Assembly (NCBI RefSeq): GCF_003987095.1
Contig: NZ_PIQA01000003.1
Span: forward strand, 62,001 to 126,000
From: Idiomarina piscisalsi
GTDB taxonomy: Bacteria; Pseudomonadota; Gammaproteobacteria; Enterobacterales; Alteromonadaceae
Direction: 5' to 3'
Length of the DNA: 64,000 nucleotides
Part shown: in pieces, positions 37,133-45,671 of the stretch
Position numbering within the stretch: position 1 is the first letter of the stretch
How the letters are laid out: every line of letters starts with the position of its first letter
Made by a program: the position numbers and the translations under genes
The notes under the pieces: generated by a model
The model's database searches: none
What the model was told of the DNA's origin: nothing
Seen by the model: only the letters and a program-made list of their open reading frames with translations

Positions 37133-38590
37133 ATGTCAGCACATTCCATGTCATCACTTACTAAAAGCGATTGTTTCATCGAAGGTCACTGGGTACCCAC
37201 AGACAAACGTTTCAGTGTGACTAACCCGGCAACCGGTGAGGTTTTGGCCGAAGTTGCCGATGCCGATGACGAACTTACGCAACGCGCCATTAACGTCGCC
37301 GAGACCGCCCTGGCGAAATGGCGCAAGAAAACCGCCCGCGAGCGCGCCGTTCTTTTGCGCAAGTGGTATCAATCCATGATGGACAACAAGCAGGCATTGG
37401 GCGAATTAATGAGCGCCGAACAAGGCAAGCCGGTTCCAGAGGCGGTTGGTGAGGTTGAGTACGGCGCCAGCTTTGTCGACTGGTTTGCCGGCGAGGCCGA
37501 ACGCATAAACGGCGATATTCTGCCGCTAACTGACAGTAGTAAGCGCGTATTGGTAACAAAAGAGCCTGTCGGTGTCTGTGCAGCAATTACACCGTGGAAC
37601 TTCCCGAATGCGATGATCACTCGCAAAATTGCACCAGCACTAGCTGCAGGTTGTACTATTGTTGTTAAGCCGCCGCAATTAACACCACTTTCAAGCCTGG
37701 CTTTAGCGCAGCTCGCCAGCGAAGTAGGTATACCGGACGGTGTTATTAATATCATTCCAACCAGCGATGCAAAAACTGTAGGTAAGCGTCTGGCAACTTC
37801 ACCACAGGTTCGTAAGCTGTCATTCACCGGCTCTACCGGTGTTGGCAAAATTCTTATGCAGCAGTGCTCGGAGCACGTATCAAAAGTATCATTAGAGCTT
37901 GGTGGTAACGCACCGTTTCTGGTGTTTGACGATGCCGACATTGAGCAAGCAGCCGAGCAACTTATTGCCTGTAAATTCCGCAACGGCGGACAAACCTGCG
38001 TTTCGGCAAACCGCGTATTAGTTCAGGAAAGTGTTGCCGAGAAATTCACTCAGGCTATTGTCAGCAAAGTCAAAGCCCTTAAAGTCGGCCCCGGCACTGA
38101 GGAAGGCGTCGACTTAGGTCCACTTATTGATCAGGACGCTGTCGACAAGGTTCAGCGCCTGGTGCTGTCAGCGAAATCAGACGGCGCCACGATTGAAGCC
38201 GGCGGCTCTGTCATGACCGAACTGGGCGATTTATTCTACGCGCCAACGGTGGTTTCGGGTGTTACCGACGATATGGACATTACCAAAGAAGAGATTTTTG
38301 GCCCTGTAATTGCCATTAATACCTTTGAAACCGAAGAAGAAGGTATTAAGAAAGCCAATGACACCCCGTTTGGGCTTGCCTCTTACTTTGCCGCAAAAGA
38401 CACGTCTCGTATTTTCAGAGTGAGTGAAGCACTTGAATACGGCATGGTAGGCGTTAATACCGGCGGTATTTCGCATGCTTACAATCCATTTGGCGGCATT
38501 AAAGAGTCCGGTATTGGACGTGAAGGGTCAAAATACGGTATTGATGAATACTTAGAATTGAAAACCGTAACCCTCGGCGGACTTGAATGA
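37133..38590 (+). CDS. gabD: Succinate-semialdehyde dehydrogenase GabD
   Basis: 485 aa aldehyde dehydrogenase. ITPWNFPNAMITRK, SLELGGNAPF (catalytic E255) and GGQTCVSANR (nucleophile C289) are clear. The sequence is closest in pattern to GabD, which oxidises succinate semialdehyde to succinate in GABA and polyamine breakdown. TTGGAGG precedes the ATG. Its stop overlaps the next aldehyde dehydrogenase gene (ATGA). No gabT is present nearby, so the substrate assignment rests on similarity. Confidence 0.88.
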   Translation: MSAHSMSSLTKSDCFIEGHWVPTDKRFSVTNPATGEVLAEVADADDELTQRAINVAETALAKWRKKTARERAVLLRKWYQSMMDNKQALGELMSAEQGKPVPEAVGEVEYGASFVDWFAGEAERINGDILPLTDSSKRVLVTKEPVGVCAAITPWNFPNAMITRKIAPALAAGCTIVVKPPQLTPLSSLALAQLASEVGIPDGVINIIPTSDAKTVGKRLATSPQVRKLSFTGSTGVGKILMQQCSEHVSKVSLELGGNAPFLVFDDADIEQAAEQLIACKFRNGGQTCVSANRVLVQESVAEKFTQAIVSKVKALKVGPGTEEGVDLGPLIDQDAVDKVQRLVLSAKSDGATIEAGGSVMTELGDLFYAPTVVSGVTDDMDITKEEIFGPVIAINTFETEEEGIKKANDTPFGLASYFAAKDTSRIFRVSEALEYGMVGVNTGGISHAYNPFGGIKESGIGREGSKYGIDEYLELKTVTLGGLE

Positions 38591-39960
38591 ACCCACAACT
38601 CAAAACGTTAGAGCAACTTCAATATACCTTTGACAGCGGGCTTACACGTCCGCTGTCTTGGCGTCAGCAGCAGCTAAAACAGCTCGCCCGTTTTTTAGAA
38701 GACCACGAAAAGGACTTGCTGGACGCACTGCAGCAAGATTTAGGAAAGTGCCCCAGCGAGTATCAACTCACTGAAATTCAGTTTTTAAAAACAGACATAA
38801 AGCATAGCCTCAAAGCACTCCCTGGCTGGGTTAAACCGCGCAAAGTCAGTAACCCAATGCTTGCCTGGCCTGCCAAGAGTGTAATAGTGCCCGAGCCCTT
38901 AGGAAGCGTATTAGTCTTAGGAGCCTGGAATTACCCAGTGCAATTGACATTAGCGCCCGTTATTGCCGCTATTGCCGCGGGTAACTGTGCACTGATTAAG
39001 CCATCAGAGCATGCTGAGGCAACCGCAAAAGTTTTTGAGAAACACCTGGTAAATTACCTGGACAGCGCAGCCTTTAAAGTCATTACCGGTGGCGTCGAAG
39101 TCTCTCAACAGCTGACCGAGTTGCCGTTTGATCATATTTTTTACACCGGCGGTCCGCAGGCGGCTAAAGCCATTATGGCAGCAGCGGCTAAAAACCTGAC
39201 ACCTGTGACACTTGAGCTTGGCGGCAAAAGTCCTGCCGTTGTATTAAGCGACGCCGATATTACCGTAACGGCTCGCCGCATTGTCTGGGGCAAATACCTT
39301 AATGCTGGGCAAACCTGTATCGCGCCAGACTATTTGCTGGTTGAGGAGTCAATGAAAGATCGTTTAATTGACGCATTACGCGAGCAAATTGCGCAATTTT
39401 ACGGAGATGATCCACAGCAATCGAATGACTATGGCCGTATTATTCACGAGCAGCACTGGCAACGGCTGACACAGATGCTGGACAGTGAAAACGTCGTTAT
39501 TGGTGGAGATTTTGACAAGCGTGAGCGTTATATCGCACCAACAGTTATCGATGGAGTATCTGGTGACAGTCTGCTAATGCAGGAAGAAATATTTGGTCCG
39601 CTATTGCCGGTGATGAGCGTGAAGTCAGCTTCTGAAGCAATTGAGCTTATTAACACCAAGCCTAAACCTTTGGCGCTTTATGTGTTTTCAAAAGATAAGC
39701 GAATGCTGAAACAGTTTACTCAACGAGTGTCCGCTGGCAATGTTTGCTACAACGACACCCTGATGTTTATGCTCAATGACAAACTGCCGTTTGGTGGTGT
39801 TGGGCAAAGTGGTATGGGTCGTTATCACGGAAAATGGGGCTTTGATACTTTTAGTCATTTAAAACCCGTCATGACCCGCAGCTTCAGCTTCGATGTGGCA
39901 TTGCGTTACCCTCCTTACAGTAAATTAAAAGACAAAGTCTTATCCTGGTTTGCCGGTTAA
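38587..39960 (+). CDS. ALDH3-family aldehyde dehydrogenase (coniferyl/aliphatic type)
   Basis: 457 aa, shorter than GabD. VLVLGAWNYPVQLTLAPVIA, VTLELGGKSPAVVL, the nucleophilic Cys in NAGQTCIAPDYLL and LPFGGVGQSGMGRYHGKWGFDTFSH are typical of ALDH3-like enzymes such as CalB. It oxidises long-chain or aromatic aldehydes; the true substrate is unknown. Translationally coupled to gabD by a 4-nt overlap, suggesting a shared catabolic or detoxification role. Confidence 0.85.
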   Translation: MNPQLKTLEQLQYTFDSGLTRPLSWRQQQLKQLARFLEDHEKDLLDALQQDLGKCPSEYQLTEIQFLKTDIKHSLKALPGWVKPRKVSNPMLAWPAKSVIVPEPLGSVLVLGAWNYPVQLTLAPVIAAIAAGNCALIKPSEHAEATAKVFEKHLVNYLDSAAFKVITGGVEVSQQLTELPFDHIFYTGGPQAAKAIMAAAAKNLTPVTLELGGKSPAVVLSDADITVTARRIVWGKYLNAGQTCIAPDYLLVEESMKDRLIDALREQIAQFYGDDPQQSNDYGRIIHEQHWQRLTQMLDSENVVIGGDFDKRERYIAPTVIDGVSGDSLLMQEEIFGPLLPVMSVKSASEAIELINTKPKPLALYVFSKDKRMLKQFTQRVSAGNVCYNDTLMFMLNDKLPFGGVGQSGMGRYHGKWGFDTFSHLKPVMTRSFSFDVALRYPPYSKLKDKVLSWFAG

Positions 39961-40035
39961 CCTTGAAATTGGCGTTTAGCGTCAGCATATCCTGCGTTAA
40001 GACACGAATAAACTGACACAGGAGAACGGGCGCAA

Positions 40036-40887
40036 ATGTCACAGTCCAACATTATTGATGTCACCCTGCAGAACTTTCAGCAGGTGCTCTTAGAAGGCTC
40101 AAAAGAGAAGCTGGTTATTATCGACTTTTGGGCTGACTGGTGCGAGCCATGCAAGCAGCTAATGCCAGTGTTGGAAAAGTTGGCGGGCGAATACAACGAC
40201 CAGGTTATTCTGGCTAAAATAAACTGCGACGACCAACAAGAATTGGCCATGCAGTTTGGTATCCGTAGCCTTCCAACTGTGGCTTTCTTCAAAAACGGTG
40301 AGCCGGTCGATAGCTTTGGTGGTGTTAAAACCGAAGGCGAAATTCGGGAAATTTTGAGCAAACACCTACCCAGCCCGTCAGATAACCTGATTCAACAGGC
40401 ACAAGTAGCCATGGGTGAAGGCGATGCAAACAAAGCCTATACCTTGGCTAAGCAAGCCTATGACCTCGACAATACAGATATGGCAGCCGTTAAGTTGCTC
40501 GCTGAAGCGGCGGTCGACGCCGGTCGATTAGACCAGGCGAAAGAGCTTGTCGCTGCAATTCCTATGGTTGAGCAAGACAGTGACTATCAGCGCATTAAAG
40601 GCAAGCTAGAATTAGCGGAAGACGCTGCCGACTCTCCGGAACTTCGCGCTTTGCAGGATCAAGCCGAACAAAACCCCGATGACTTATCGCTGAAATTACA
40701 ATTAGCCTTAAAGTTTCATGAAGCGAACCGCGATGAGGAAGCTCTGCAACTGGTGTTTACCGTGTTAACGAAAGACGTCAATTTTGAAGGTGCGAAAAAA
40801 TACGCACTGGACATTATTAATTCGTTACCCGATGGTGATCCGCTCGCAGCGACCTATCGTAGAAAGCTTTACAGCATGATGTATTAG
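40036..40887 (+). CDS. cnoX: Thioredoxin-domain co-chaperone CnoX (YbbN)
   Basis: 283 aa. The N-terminal thioredoxin domain (about 1-110) has the WCEPCK active site (C36, C39), followed by TPR-like helices (about 125-283). This layout matches CnoX/YbbN, a chaperedoxin that protects proteins and passes them to GroEL. E. coli CnoX has lost the first Cys (SxxC); this protein keeps CxPC and may be redox-active. Monocistronic with a strong terminator after it. Confidence 0.9.
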   Translation: MSQSNIIDVTLQNFQQVLLEGSKEKLVIIDFWADWCEPCKQLMPVLEKLAGEYNDQVILAKINCDDQQELAMQFGIRSLPTVAFFKNGEPVDSFGGVKTEGEIREILSKHLPSPSDNLIQQAQVAMGEGDANKAYTLAKQAYDLDNTDMAAVKLLAEAAVDAGRLDQAKELVAAIPMVEQDSDYQRIKGKLELAEDAADSPELRALQDQAEQNPDDLSLKLQLALKFHEANRDEEALQLVFTVLTKDVNFEGAKKYALDIINSLPDGDPLAATYRRKLYSMMY

Positions 40888-40909
40888 GCTGTTCACTAGC
40901 AACGATCTT

Positions 40910-40938
40910 GGCCGGCTCCCTCAGCCGGCCCTTTTTTT
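40910..40938 (+). terminator. Intrinsic terminator after cnoX
   Basis: GGCCGGCT (40910-40917), 5-nt loop, AGCCGGCC (40923-40930), then C and seven T. Confidence 0.94.
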
Positions 40939-40958
40939 GGTACTAACTGACTAACCCC

Positions 40959-42044
40959 ATGCAGCAAATTTATCAGAGCCAGGTTAACTCCGGAAAACTG
41001 AACGAAGACTCCTTTCAACGCAAAGCGGTCACTGCATTGCAGCAGCGTCTTGATGCTATTCGGAAGAACAGCCAGACGCCCATAAAAAGCTTGTATTTCT
41101 ACGGCCCTGTCGGTCGCGGAAAAACCATGCTAATGGATATGTTTTCCGAACAGCTGCGCTCACTTTCAACAGCCAATTCATCGTTTATAAGGCTGCACTA
41201 TCACCACTTTATGGCCAGAGTTCATGATGCACTAAATGGTTTGCAGGGTGAGGAAAACCCAATGCAACAACTCGCAAAAGAGTGGGCTAGCGAATATTCA
41301 ATTATCTGCCTGGACGAATTTTTTGTAGAAGACATTGGCGACGCCATGATTCTGGCTCGCCTTTGGGAAAGCTTGTTTGCTGAGGGAGTGACATTAATTA
41401 CAACATCTAACGCTCCTCCTGCCGAACTGTATAAAGACGGCTTAGCCAGACACCGTTTTGAACCGACTATTGAGCTTCTAAACAGTCAGTGCGAGCTCAT
41501 TGACTTAGGTTTTGGCACTGATTACCGGCGAATTAACCATACTGACATGCCGCTTTATCTTATTGAGGGACAACCTGAAGAATTAAAAACTCTGGCCGAG
41601 ACGCGCTTTGGCACGGTAAAGCCAGCCGAAAGCGTTTCAATAATGAACCGAAGTATCCCTTGCTTGTGGGGCAATAAAAAAATAATTGGTTTTGACTTCA
41701 TGAGCTTATGCTCTGGCCCCAGAAGCCAGCGCGACTACATGGAACTGGCCGATAAATATTCCGCCATAGCCGTTCAAAATGTGCCTGCCTTTACCTACGT
41801 TCCCGACAAAGAATTGGTGCATGGCGTCGAAGAAACCTACCAGCGGGAACACGACGCAAAGCTTATCAGCAAATTCGATAATGAAGCTCGTCGCTTTATC
41901 GCACTCGTTGACGAATGCTACGACCGGGGCTCCGTATTGCTTATAACCGCAGAAGTCAGTGTTGAACAACTGTATCAGGCACGACAGCTTGCCTTCCCAT
42001 TCAGGCGCTGTGTGTCGCGTCTTTTCGAAATGCAGCATTGGTAA
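40959..42044 (+). CDS. zapE: Cell-division ATPase ZapE (AFG1-like)
   Basis: 361 aa. Walker A FYGPVGRGKTML (about 48-59), Walker B IICLDEFFVED, and the AFG1 motifs TTSNAPP and LYKDGLARHRFEP. E. coli ZapE destabilises FtsZ polymers during late division and in oxygen stress. The ATG lies 21 nt after the cnoX terminator, without a clear Shine-Dalgarno sequence. The C-terminus ends at QHW. Confidence 0.93.
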   Translation: MQQIYQSQVNSGKLNEDSFQRKAVTALQQRLDAIRKNSQTPIKSLYFYGPVGRGKTMLMDMFSEQLRSLSTANSSFIRLHYHHFMARVHDALNGLQGEENPMQQLAKEWASEYSIICLDEFFVEDIGDAMILARLWESLFAEGVTLITTSNAPPAELYKDGLARHRFEPTIELLNSQCELIDLGFGTDYRRINHTDMPLYLIEGQPEELKTLAETRFGTVKPAESVSIMNRSIPCLWGNKKIIGFDFMSLCSGPRSQRDYMELADKYSAIAVQNVPAFTYVPDKELVHGVEETYQREHDAKLISKFDNEARRFIALVDECYDRGSVLLITAEVSVEQLYQARQLAFPFRRCVSRLFEMQHW

Positions 42045-42048
42045 GGGA

Positions 42049-42114
42049 AACACGCTGGTAAAAAGACGCCAATCTGTTCCAGAGAGTAGAATTCCCTGTA
42101 TTTACCAGCGTGTT
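42049..42114. repeat. Perfect 14-bp inverted repeat with 38-nt spacer, in the zapE-NSS gap
   Basis: AACACGCTGGTAAA (42049-42062) and TTTACCAGCGTGTT (42101-42114) are exact reverse complements, starting 5 nt after the zapE stop. The spacer can form a weaker inner pairing (CAG with CTG). No T-run follows on either strand, so it is not a standard terminator. The remaining 226 nt to 42340 hold a small TGCTT-AAC-AAGCA hairpin (42295-42307) and no gene that I can support. Confidence 0.85.
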
Positions 42115-42340
42115 AAAACAGAGTTAGAAAAAGGTTACATGAGTTTTAACATTTTCCAATATCGCATTTGTAATGGATGTTAATAATTTTCTTAGCGTTC
42201 AGGTCGGACTTGCCAATATTCACGACGTATTCACTCACCCGCTGCTTGCCGTTAACGTTACCCCTTGCTAGGATTGCTGGAATTTAATAAATGATGCTTA
42301 ACAAGCACCTCAAGATAATAACGATAATAAGAAGGTCAGA

Positions 42341-43759
42341 ATGAGCGAACAACGCGATCAATTCAGCTCTAAAATTGGATTTATACTAGCCGCGGCAGGC
42401 TCTGCTGTAGGTATTGGCAACTTAGTCGGTTTCCCCGTGGCTGCGACAAAAAACGGTGGCGGCGCATTTCTTATTATTTATGCTTTGTTCGTTGCCTTTA
42501 TTTGTGTCCCGGTCATGCTCGCTGAAATGGGTCTTGGCCGCAGAGCTCAAAAAAGTCCACTAGGGTCTTATCAGGCATTATCACCAGACAATAAAGGTTG
42601 GCATATAGCGGGGCTACTGGCCGTTATTACGCCCTTTATGATTGCCGTATTCTATATGGTCATTACCGTATGGATATTCGGCTATTTATGGCACTCAGTA
42701 ACCGGCAACCTGGCGATGTTAGCCGACCCGGAATATTTCGGGCAGTTTGTGAATGATTACGGTTTTGTTGGCTTCCTGGTGGCAGTTACCGTCATTATTA
42801 ACGTGATTCTGGTAGGAGGCGTTCGCAAAGGCATCGAAAAAGCCGCCAAGTTCCTGATGCCAGCTCTTTTTATTATGCTGGTATTGCTGGTCATTTTCGT
42901 TTTATCACTCGACAACGCAGCATTGGGTGTTGAGTTTTACTTGGTCCCTGACTTCTCAAAAATTGACGGCTCCGTTATCAATGGTGCACTGGCACAAGCT
43001 TTCTTCTCATTATCTCTGGGTATGGGTATTCTGATTACTTACGGCTCTTATTTCAGCCGCCGCGACGATATTGTAACCTCAGGAAAGTTAGTTGCACTCA
43101 CCGATACCGCTGTAGCATTTACCGCCGGCTTAATGACTCTGCCCGCTATTTTTGCGATAAACCCGAACACCAACCCGGACACGCTGAGCGACTCTTCCGT
43201 CAGTATGATTTTCTCCTTCTTCCCACAAATTTTTGTGGCATTAGAAGGCGTTGTCGGGTATTTCGGTGCTAGCTTAGCCGCGACTGTCTTCTTTTTGCTG
43301 ACGTTTATTGCAGCTATTACGTCACTCGTATCGATACTGGAAGTACCAACGGCAGCCATTATTGAGAAAGCGAAGTTCAGCCGTAAAAAGACTCTGCTGG
43401 TTATGGGCTTTGCCGTTACCGTACTTACACTAATAGCAGCCACCTCATTTGGTTTTATACCAGCATTTACTGAGTTCACATCATACGCTGGGCAAACGAA
43501 GTCGGTTTTTGACGTTATTTACGACGTCTTTTACGACACCATATTGCCGCTAAATGGTCTGCTTATCTGCTTATTCGTTACTCTACACTGGCGCAAAAAA
43601 GGGTTAGAAGACGAACTGTCAGAAGGCAACCCGAATTATAGAAATACACTACTAGCCAAATATGTGCGTATTTCTATCAGCACCTTTATTCCGTTGATTC
43701 TGGCGGTGGTGTTCATTAATACAGTACTGACAAAATTTGTCGGATTCTCACTATTTTAA
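42341..43759 (+). CDS. Na+-dependent transporter of the NSS (SNF) family
   Basis: 472 aa, about 11-12 membrane helices, LeuT fold. The NSS N-terminal signature is present (FILAAAGSAVGIGNLVGFPV, with the GxG unwound helix 1 that forms the Na+ site). Helix 6 (FFSLSLGMGILITYGSYF) is also typical. It should import an amino acid or related amine with Na+, fitting a marine organism; the substrate cannot be read from the sequence. AGAAGG precedes the ATG. Confidence 0.9.
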   Translation: MSEQRDQFSSKIGFILAAAGSAVGIGNLVGFPVAATKNGGGAFLIIYALFVAFICVPVMLAEMGLGRRAQKSPLGSYQALSPDNKGWHIAGLLAVITPFMIAVFYMVITVWIFGYLWHSVTGNLAMLADPEYFGQFVNDYGFVGFLVAVTVIINVILVGGVRKGIEKAAKFLMPALFIMLVLLVIFVLSLDNAALGVEFYLVPDFSKIDGSVINGALAQAFFSLSLGMGILITYGSYFSRRDDIVTSGKLVALTDTAVAFTAGLMTLPAIFAINPNTNPDTLSDSSVSMIFSFFPQIFVALEGVVGYFGASLAATVFFLLTFIAAITSLVSILEVPTAAIIEKAKFSRKKTLLVMGFAVTVLTLIAATSFGFIPAFTEFTSYAGQTKSVFDVIYDVFYDTILPLNGLLICLFVTLHWRKKGLEDELSEGNPNYRNTLLAKYVRISISTFIPLILAVVFINTVLTKFVGFSLF

Positions 43760-43778
43760 TGGCAGAGTGTTGTAAGTA

Positions 43779-45608
43779 ATGGAACGTGGCAGTTTTCGAC
43801 AGCTAAAACTGCTGAAAACAGCGAGTCAATGGCAGCAAGCCTGCCAGACTCGCTCTTCTCAAAGTCTTATTCTCTCCCCAGAGGATCCAGATGCTGATGC
43901 ACACCTCAACCGATACAGAGACTATCTGGGCCATGAGTTTGAAAACGTCCTTCTTGATTGTCAGGCCGGCTTAAATGCGGATGCAATTTGTGCGCTGTGC
44001 GGCACTATTGTTGGTGGCGGAGAGTTAATCATTCTTTTGCCCAGTGACAATTCAGCTATGGTCGAACGGCTTCTGAACTTTGCGAGTCAGTATTTTAGTA
44101 ATAATGCGCTGCCTGCGAACGCTTCTGAGAGTTTTAAAAAAGCCCAAACAGAACATCAGGCACTGGTAGAAGTGCTGACCAGTGAATTTATCAATGAAGA
44201 CTCCCTACACACGCACATCCTTGTTGCTGAACGAGGCCGTGGAAAAAGCACTCTGCTCGGCAAAGCATTAGCCGAAGTGAGTGCAACCTGCCCTGGCACT
44301 GAAGTCATTGTTACTGCACCGAGAAAAGCCAATGCTCAGGTTTTGCTAAAGCAAGCACCAACCGCCACCTTTAAAGCCTGGGATAAGCTACTGGAACAAC
44401 CTGGGGACTCGACTAAGCGATTGATTATCGATGAAGCTGCCGGCATTCCTTTATGGGCTACCGAAAAGCTCTGTCAAAAGTTCACCCCGTGGTTATTAGC
44501 CACTACAGTTTCGGGCTATGAGGGCTGCGGCCGGGGCTTTGCCATACACTTTCAGCAATGGGCAGAAAAACACTTGCCTAAAGTTAAGAATCATCGTTTA
44601 TCAGCACCGATGCGCTGGCCGGAAAATGACCCTTTAGAACAATGGTTGACTGACACGTTTTTAATGGATGAAACCGCTACTTCATTAACACCGGAACTGG
44701 TTGACGGACAGTTTGTTGAGCATGCTTCGCAACTGCAGGAAAACACCTTACGTCAATGCTTCCAGCTGCTCTTAAATGCTCATTACCAAAGCAGCCCTAA
44801 TGACCTTAATTTGCTACTGAGTGACCCGTTACATCGGCTGGCTTACACTCGCCAGAACGGAGAAGTAGTTGCTGTTGCCTGGCTGATTGAGGAAGGGCCG
44901 GTGCCATCCGAACTGCACACACCTATTTTACAGGGAAAAAGACGTCCTAAAGGAAACCTGCTGCCGCAAGCCATTGGCTATTTTTTACAGCAGTCCTGGG
45001 CTTTAAGCGCGTGCTGGCTGAGAGTTGCTCGTATTGCTGTGCCCGCCGGCCTCCGTCATCAGGGATATGCCTCTGAGTTGCTCGACTTTATTCGGCAACA
45101 CCCCAGTTACAAACATATTGATAAAATAGGCACCAGCTTTGCGTGGGAGCCCGGAGTTGCGAAGTTTTGGGAGGCTAATGGTTTTGTACCATGGCGTACC
45201 AGCCACCGACTCGACAGTGTATCGGCACGCCCCGCCGCTATTTATGTCAAAGCAAACGGTATGGGTGATACCCCAGGCTCAGACGCCTCTCTTACTGACG
45301 ACATTAGTCGATGGGCAACGGCGGAGCAGAATTGGCTGATAAACGCTCATTCTGAGATACCAAAAAACCTTATCACTAATCCGGTCCTTCATTTGTTGGT
45401 GAAGGCTTACGTGAACGAGCGCATTCCATTTGACGCTGCCCACTTTGCCTTGGCTGTTTACTACCAAAATAAACGCCCGACCGACGAACTGACTCAATGT
45501 TTGAGCCGCCCGGCATGCTCTCTGAAACAGCTGACCTATTACTACGATTGTTCTTCAAAACAACAGGCAAACGTAAAACTACGTAAAGATACCGCACGGC
45601 TTGTCTAA
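43779..45608 (+). CDS. tmcA: tRNA(Met) cytidine acetyltransferase TmcA
   Basis: 609 aa. Makes N4-acetylcytidine at C34 of elongator tRNA-Met with acetyl-CoA and ATP/GTP. The RecD-like helicase module has ERGRGKSTLLGK and IIDEAAGIPL, then the TmcA motif GYEGCGRGFAIHF and MRWPENDPLE; the GNAT acetyltransferase module follows (RIAVPAGLRHQGYASELL, SFAWEPGVAKFWEANGF). It is about 60 residues shorter than E. coli TmcA (671), mostly at the C-terminus. Confidence 0.95.
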   Translation: MERGSFRQLKLLKTASQWQQACQTRSSQSLILSPEDPDADAHLNRYRDYLGHEFENVLLDCQAGLNADAICALCGTIVGGGELIILLPSDNSAMVERLLNFASQYFSNNALPANASESFKKAQTEHQALVEVLTSEFINEDSLHTHILVAERGRGKSTLLGKALAEVSATCPGTEVIVTAPRKANAQVLLKQAPTATFKAWDKLLEQPGDSTKRLIIDEAAGIPLWATEKLCQKFTPWLLATTVSGYEGCGRGFAIHFQQWAEKHLPKVKNHRLSAPMRWPENDPLEQWLTDTFLMDETATSLTPELVDGQFVEHASQLQENTLRQCFQLLLNAHYQSSPNDLNLLLSDPLHRLAYTRQNGEVVAVAWLIEEGPVPSELHTPILQGKRRPKGNLLPQAIGYFLQQSWALSACWLRVARIAVPAGLRHQGYASELLDFIRQHPSYKHIDKIGTSFAWEPGVAKFWEANGFVPWRTSHRLDSVSARPAAIYVKANGMGDTPGSDASLTDDISRWATAEQNWLINAHSEIPKNLITNPVLHLLVKAYVNERIPFDAAHFALAVYYQNKRPTDELTQCLSRPACSLKQLTYYYDCSSKQQANVKLRKDTARLV

Positions 45609-45671
45609 TGTGACTTGTTGTTTTCACAACAACTTTCTATGATCAAGTCAGTCTTAACAAAGGGGAAGGCA

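Noticed and set aside
37369-37983. 204-codon minus-strand open frame inside gabD
   Set aside because: Antisense to a clear aldehyde dehydrogenase; long because of GC-rich codon use, with no ribosome binding site or family motif.
43048-43479. 143-codon minus-strand frame inside the NSS transporter
   Set aside because: Shadow of a membrane protein gene; Val/Ser/Lys-rich translation with no homology that I recognise.
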